From NCBI RefSeq assembly GCF_019972815.1, contig NZ_BPPA01000009.1, forward strand, positions 36,202 through 100,201: a stretch of DNA of 64,000 nucleotides, read 5' to 3'. Shown piece by piece: positions 59,910 through 64,000 of the stretch. Under the pieces are notes generated by a model that ran no database searches, was not told the DNA's origin, and saw only the letters and a list, made by a program, of their open reading frames with translations. The position numbers were made by a program, and so were the translations under genes. How positions within the stretch are numbered: the stretch's first letter is position 1; each line of letters opens with the position of its first letter. The DNA is from Lactobacillus huangpiensis. Its GTDB lineage: Bacteria > Bacillota > Bacilli > Lactobacillales > Lactobacillaceae.

Positions 59910-60599
59910 ATGCAGGAACTAATTATTGATAACTATTTTTGGTCAATTTTTCCACAGGCAAAAATTTACACATTAGTTGTTAGTGGCATTAATAACCACA
60001 TCCCTGACAAATCGGAAAAGTATCAAATAATGCTCAATCAAGCTGAAGAAGAAGCTAAACAATATTTAACAGAAAAAGAATTTAAAGACAATACTGTTGT
60101 TGCCGAATGGCGAGATGTGCTCACCAAATTTAAGAAGAAAAAAGGTGCACGAGCATCAATTGAGGCTCTTTTGAAGCGAGTTTCTCAGGGCAAGACTTTT
60201 GATCCTATAAATCCTTTGGTTGATATTTATAATAGTGTCTCTTTAGAATATGCTGTTCCGTGTGGTGGTGAAGATCTTGATCAAATTGCAGGTCAAATGC
60301 ACCTGGGCGTAGCAACAGGAAATGAAGACTTTTACCCACTTGGTGCTGAAAAAAGCGATCCTCCTAGACCAGGCGAAGTGATTTATTATGATGATAGTGG
60401 TGCAGTGTGCCGTTCACTTAACTGGCGCGATGGCAAGAGAACCATGTTGACCGAAGATACTACTAATGCGATTTTAATCATGGAAGCAGTAACTGATGAT
60501 CAAAAAGAACGAGCTGATCAAGCAATTCAAGCTTTACAAAAGAAAGTTGCTGGTGAATTAGGTGTTGTCGGAGAAATAAGTATTAAAACCCAGAATTAA
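59910..60599 (+). CDS. B3/B4 tRNA-binding-domain protein
   Basis: The 229-residue protein has the stand-alone B3/4 fold of the phenylalanyl-tRNA synthetase beta chain: ARASIEALLKRV at about 91-102, DIYNSVSLEYAVPCGGEDLD at about 117-136, and VIYYDDSGAVCRSLNWRDG at about 160-178. Such proteins are thought to edit or bind tRNA-linked amino acids, or to have a related hydrolase role. TTTTGGAG precedes the ATG. It is a single gene with its own terminator. Confidence 0.88.
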   Translation: MQELIIDNYFWSIFPQAKIYTLVVSGINNHIPDKSEKYQIMLNQAEEEAKQYLTEKEFKDNTVVAEWRDVLTKFKKKKGARASIEALLKRVSQGKTFDPINPLVDIYNSVSLEYAVPCGGEDLDQIAGQMHLGVATGNEDFYPLGAEKSDPPRPGEVIYYDDSGAVCRSLNWRDGKRTMLTEDTTNAILIMEAVTDDQKERADQAIQALQKKVAGELGVVGEISIKTQN

Positions 60600-60607
60600 G
60601 TAAAAAA

Positions 60608-60643
60608 ATTCCTAGACAATTAATTTTGTCTAGGAACTTTTTT
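60608..60643. terminator. Terminator between the B3/4 gene and manO
   Basis: AAAAAATTCCTAGACAA and TTGTCTAGGAACTTTTTT form the stem around TTAATT, with T-runs in both directions. Confidence 0.88.
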
Positions 60644-61004
60644 ATTTATGCATTGTTCTTCTTTTAATTTTTTGCCATAATCCCAGCGCCTGCCGCATTC
60701 TATTAGCAGGAACATATTCACGAATAGCGCGCAAAGTTTTTTTATTATTTCGTGTTGTGAAAATAAATTTTCCATTTGCACGGGTGCGAATTTCAAAACG
60801 TGGTATATAACGTCCGTGAAAATAAACATCCGCAACTACATAGGTAACTTCTTGCCACGGGATTTGGACATAATCAGAGATATTGCGATCATTATAAAAT
60901 TCAAATGCTTTATCTCCGACCATTACTTTACCATATGTTGAAAACGAACGAAACCAAGTCGCATTTGCCGTTAAATCAACTTTAGTATTTCTTGATTCAA
61001 CCAT
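60642..61004 (-). CDS. manO: DUF956 protein of the mannose PTS operon
   Basis: The 120-residue cytosolic protein belongs to DUF956, always found at the end of man-type PTS operons. Recognisable stretches are GDKAFEFYNDRNISDYVQIP, RYIPRFEIRTRANGKFIF and LRAIREYVP. A regulatory or assembly role for the PTS is assumed. It lies six bases after the IID gene. Confidence 0.88.
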   Translation of the reverse strand: MVESRNTKVDLTANATWFRSFSTYGKVMVGDKAFEFYNDRNISDYVQIPWQEVTYVVADVYFHGRYIPRFEIRTRANGKFIFTTRNNKKTLRAIREYVPANRMRQALGLWQKIKRRTMHK

Positions 61005-61010
61005 TTTAGA

Positions 61011-61925
61011 TTAAAGCACATGCAGAACATGCAAAACTACACCAACAACGAAGATGGCAATAATAATTACAATTGGTGAAACTTTCTTCTTTAACAGCCA
61101 CATACATAGGAAAGTCAAAAGCAGTCCAGCTAAACCAGGGATTAAACTATCCAAGTTGTTTTGCAAAGTAGTAATTTTAAACTTGGTTAAAGATAAGCCA
61201 TTAGCTTGGTCAATTAGTGCCTGCTGAATCCCTTTAGCACCGGCTGGAAGTGAACCCCAATCAATATAGCCACCCTTTTGCACAGGTGTCTTTGAAACAA
61301 TCGGAGTGAACTTAATGTTAACCCAGCGCTCAATCAAGGAACCTAAAACAAACATACCCATCATGGAAGCTCCACGGGTTACCTTTTGCAACAGACCACC
61401 AGACATATCATTAGTAATTGCAGAACCGGCTTTGTAGCCAAATTCTTGTGTGTACCACATGAAAGCTAACCTAATTACGTTCCAAATAACGAAGAACAAA
61501 ATTGGTCCTAAAATGTTGCCTTGAATAGCCATTGAGGCACCTAAGGCACCAACAATTGGTCGTACAGTGTACCAGAATACAGGGTCACCGACACCTGCTA
61601 AAGGTCCCATCATTCCAACCTTAACACCTTGAATAGCTTCATCTTCAATTTTAGCTCCGTTAGCCTTATCCTCTTCTAAGGCTAAAGTAACACCTAGAAT
61701 TGGTGATACTAGATAAGGGTGAACGTTAAAGAAGACCAGGTGTCTCTGCAAAGCAGCTGCCATATCTTCTTTTTTAGGATAAAGTTTTCTCAAAGCAGGA
61801 ATAAGTGAATATGCGTACCCACCGTTCTGCATTCTTTCGTAGTTCCATGAAGCTTGCAAAAATTGTGAGTGCCACATAACTTTGAAGCGGTCGGCTTTAG
61901 TTAATTTTATTTTTTTATTAGCCAT
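61011..61925 (-). CDS. manN: PTS mannose/glucose EIID
   Basis: The 304-residue membrane component has the family opening FLQASWNYERMQNGGYAYSL and the later GVGDPVFWYTVRPIVGALGA. Several C-terminal helices follow, ending in a hydrophobic tail. It is longer than the Aga-type IID at 19658, with an insert at about 205-235. It forms the sugar channel with ManM. Its ATG has a GGAGG site upstream. Confidence 0.93.
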   Translation of the reverse strand: MANKKIKLTKADRFKVMWHSQFLQASWNYERMQNGGYAYSLIPALRKLYPKKEDMAAALQRHLVFFNVHPYLVSPILGVTLALEEDKANGAKIEDEAIQGVKVGMMGPLAGVGDPVFWYTVRPIVGALGASMAIQGNILGPILFFVIWNVIRLAFMWYTQEFGYKAGSAITNDMSGGLLQKVTRGASMMGMFVLGSLIERWVNIKFTPIVSKTPVQKGGYIDWGSLPAGAKGIQQALIDQANGLSLTKFKITTLQNNLDSLIPGLAGLLLTFLCMWLLKKKVSPIVIIIAIFVVGVVLHVLHVL

Positions 61926-61952
61926 TATAAAATCCTCCTCTTAAATATCACT

Positions 61953-62762
61953 CTAATAGTCATCTATGATATCGCCGAGTGGATCGCCGGTACCCTCATT
62001 ATCAGAACTTGAACTGCCGTTATTGCCACCTTTTGACTCTAAAGCTAAGTACATGAGAGCCATTGCTAAACCAATTGCACCCAAAGCAATCAAAGTTAGA
62101 TCTTTAATAGCTGCCAAAGCAAAACCGATAGCAAAGAACGGCCAAACTTCACGACTAGCCATCATGTTGATTACCATTGCGTAACCAACGGCAACAACCA
62201 TGGCACCACCTATTGACATACCATCACTAAGCCATGCCGGCATTAAGCCCAGCCAATATTTAACAGTCGATGCTGGAATAGCTAACAGCAAGGCAGCCGG
62301 AATAGCGATTCTCAATCCTTGCAGGCAAACATCAATCCATTGCCACATATTAATTTTACGCCAATTACCTTTTTTGGCATCTGCGTCCATAATGTGCACA
62401 ATACCAGTAGAAATAGTCCGCACAATCATGGTCAAAAAGAGTCCGGCAACAGCTAATGGCATCGCAATACCTGTAGCCATACCAATACCCTTTGTTCCTT
62501 GTCCACTTTGCACCAAAATAATAGCCGAAGCTACTGAAGCTAAAGCGGCATCAGGAGCAACAGCAGCACCAATGTTAGCCCAGCCTAAGGCAATCATTTG
62601 TAAATATCCACCTAAGATAACACCTAAAACCAGATTACCGGTTACCAGGCCGATTAGTGTACAAGCAACCAATGGTTGGTGGAATTCCCATTGGTCCAAG
62701 ATGCCCTCCATACCTGCAAGAAAGGCAACTATGACAACTAAAATCATTTGAATAGCGTTCAT
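61953..62762 (-). CDS. manM: PTS mannose/glucose EIIC with acidic Ser-rich tail
   Basis: The 269-residue membrane protein shows the IIC pattern (GILDQWEFHQPLVACTLIGL, then GYLQMIALGWANIGAAVAPD). The last 30 residues form a hydrophilic Gly/Ser/Asp-rich tail ending DPLGDIIDDY. The tail recalls that of the Aga-type IIC at 20463. It lies 17 bp after manL. Confidence 0.93.
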   Translation of the reverse strand: MNAIQMILVVIVAFLAGMEGILDQWEFHQPLVACTLIGLVTGNLVLGVILGGYLQMIALGWANIGAAVAPDAALASVASAIILVQSGQGTKGIGMATGIAMPLAVAGLFLTMIVRTISTGIVHIMDADAKKGNWRKINMWQWIDVCLQGLRIAIPAALLLAIPASTVKYWLGLMPAWLSDGMSIGGAMVVAVGYAMVINMMASREVWPFFAIGFALAAIKDLTLIALGAIGLAMALMYLALESKGGNNGSSSSDNEGTGDPLGDIIDDY

Positions 62763-62779
62763 TTTTTACTCCTATTCTC

Positions 62780-63790
62780 TTACTTGTTTTGTTCATCAAG
62801 CAAACTTTGAGCTTTATTTAAAATAGCTTCCATATTGCCCTCTTTATCAGTTGGAACTTTACGCACATCATACTTGATTCCCATTTTTGCAAGTTCGTGG
62901 AAAGTATCAACATCTTCTTGATTCATGGACAATACATTGTTAGCATTGACATCGCCTACTTTATAGGACATTGAGCCAACATTGACTGTCTTAATGTCAA
63001 CGCCTGCTTTTATGACTTTTAAAACATCTTCTGGATTTTCAAAAAGCAGTAAGGCATGGGTGTTACCAAAACGGGGATCCTTAGCGATCTCTACCATCTT
63101 TTTCAACGGAACAGTATGCGCTTTGACACCAGCAGGAGCAGCTTCACGAATCATGCTTTTACGCATTTCGTCTTTTGCTACACTGTCAGAAACAACGATA
63201 ACTCGGTCAGGGTGCATGGTTGGTATCCAGCCAGTTGCCACTTGTCCGTGTAGCAATCGGGAATCAATCCGAGCTAAAACAAACTTAATATGACCATCAC
63301 CAACAACAGTACCTTCAGGAATAGATTTCTTACTCTCTTTATTTTCGGAATTTGATTCCTTTTTTGTTTCTGTAGAATCTTTTGGCATTAATTCTGCAGG
63401 TTTAGTTTTAATTCCAGCCTTAGCTGGCTCAACAATCGCCGTGGCAATTTGATGAGCGGTAATGTCAGGATTTGTCATCCTCTGAGTTAGTGCTTCTACA
63501 ACCATTGGTAAATTCATACCAGTAACAACCGCCCAATTTGGATGTTTTTCAAGCAAAGCATTTGCTTGATTAAATGGCGTACCTCCCCATAAATCAACTA
63601 TTAACAGAACTTCATCTTGATTTCCAAATGAAGTAATTGCTGTTTCCATTTTGCTTCTTATATCATCAGGCCCTTCATCGGGCTTCAAAATGACATGAGC
63701 AAAATTGTCTTGTTCGCCAAACAGCATTTGCGCAGACTGCGCAATTCCATCGGCAAATCCACCATGGCTGGCTAAAACAATTCCTACCAT
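62780..63790 (-). CDS. manL: PTS mannose/glucose EIIAB
   Basis: I start at ATG 63790, which has AAAGGAGG six to nine bases upstream; the frame to 63868 has no site. The 336-residue protein has IIA at about 1-135 with H9 in IVLASHGGFADG, a Lys/Ser/Glu-rich hinge at about 140-170, and IIB at about 175-336 with the phosphorylated His in DSRLLHGQVATGW. ManL feeds the general glucose/mannose PTS and, in related bacteria, takes part in catabolite control. The operon is manL-manM-manN-manO. Confidence 0.95.
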   Translation of the reverse strand: MVGIVLASHGGFADGIAQSAQMLFGEQDNFAHVILKPDEGPDDIRSKMETAITSFGNQDEVLLIVDLWGGTPFNQANALLEKHPNWAVVTGMNLPMVVEALTQRMTNPDITAHQIATAIVEPAKAGIKTKPAELMPKDSTETKKESNSENKESKKSIPEGTVVGDGHIKFVLARIDSRLLHGQVATGWIPTMHPDRVIVVSDSVAKDEMRKSMIREAAPAGVKAHTVPLKKMVEIAKDPRFGNTHALLLFENPEDVLKVIKAGVDIKTVNVGSMSYKVGDVNANNVLSMNQEDVDTFHELAKMGIKYDVRKVPTDKEGNMEAILNKAQSLLDEQNK

Positions 63791-63921
63791 GAGATTTCCT
63801 CCTTTAGATAAAATGTATCCGTTAATATTGTACCGTGAAACAGGCTCTGTGTCACATTTTCTAACCATTGCCTAACATTTTTCTAATATACTAAGACTAA
63901 CACTTTATGCTTAATAAATAG

Positions 63922-63950
63922 AAAAAAAAAGAGAACCCGCAGGTTCTCTT
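63922..63950 (-). terminator. Terminator after the tRNA gene at the right edge
   Basis: On the minus strand AGAGAACC-TGC-GGGTTCTCT is followed by nine T. It lies 14 bp beyond the tRNA 3' end and upstream of the man promoter. Confidence 0.88.
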
Positions 63951-63963
63951 TCCTCTCTGCTCG

Positions 63964-64000
63964 CTCCGGCTGTCAGACTCGAACTGACGACATCTTGATT
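63964..64000 (-). tRNA. tRNA 3' half, probably tRNA-Asn (partial at right edge)
   Basis: The visible 37 nt hold a T-arm GTCAG-TTCGAGT-CTGAC and acceptor strand AGCCGGA with discriminator G, without CCA. The preceding AATCAAGATGTC fits the end of the anticodon arm of tRNA-Asn(GTT). The anticodon itself lies outside the window, so identity is tentative. Confidence 0.75.

Noticed and set aside
1..64000. CRISPR array or cas genes
   Set aside because: No regularly spaced direct repeats or Cas-like proteins are seen.

Overview
The window looks like a chromosomal segment of a low-GC lactic acid bacterium, most likely Lactobacillus in the narrow sense (acidophilus/delbrueckii side). The clues are two secreted enzymes ending in S-layer-type SLAP repeats, an Apf-type aggregation-promoting factor, many PTS permeases, a ManLMN-DUF956 operon and a complete tagatose-6-phosphate pathway. 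The species cannot be fixed from the sequence alone.

Layout. 1-1668 holds a lactococcin-972-like peptide with two membrane genes of a dedicated ABC system that runs off the left edge. 1669-3822 has a decayed IS3-type transposase, the Apf protein and a 38-residue protein. 4000-32343 is a large sugar-use region with these parts: a fructose-family PTS with a PfkB/LacC kinase and RpiR regulator; LacD; two paralogous GH31 enzymes, one without a signal and one secreted with many domains; an unassigned glycosidase-like protein; a GntR-AgaS-mannose-class PTS operon; a secreted GH35 beta-galactosidase; a galactitol-class PTS; and LacR-LacA-LacB. 32640-41012 holds an orphan PhnD-like lipoprotein behind a structured leader, two zinc-ribbon membrane proteins, a 2-hydroxyacid dehydrogenase, a TipAS-type MerR regulator, a surface protein and a pair of DNA glycosylases.

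41574-55612 is a roughly 14-kb integrated element bounded by a 14-bp direct repeat, the right copy being the 3' end of tRNA-Thr(CGT). It has an integrase, a small excisionase-like protein, a HUH-plus-helicase Rep, an origin-like intergenic region and an FtsK/TcpA-like ATPase. Its cargo is an undescribed-looking cluster of ATP-grasp ligase, unknown enzyme, SsuABC-like importer and MFS exporter. Three of these cargo genes are broken, each with a frameshift at a homopolymer. 55740-64000 is ordinary chromosome: nitroreductase, GalE, an acetyltransferase, an amino-acid permease, a B3/4 protein, ManLMN-ManO and the end of a tRNA gene.

How the genes fit together (inference). The secreted GH35 and GH31 enzymes could strip beta-galactose and alpha-linked GalNAc or another alpha-sugar from host glycans. 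The mannose-class PTS with AgaS and the galactitol-class PTS with LacAB would deliver GalN(Ac)-6-P and Gal-6-P. Both routes meet at tagatose-6-P, which the LacC-like kinase and LacD convert to triose phosphates. No GalNAc-6-P deacetylase is seen in the window.
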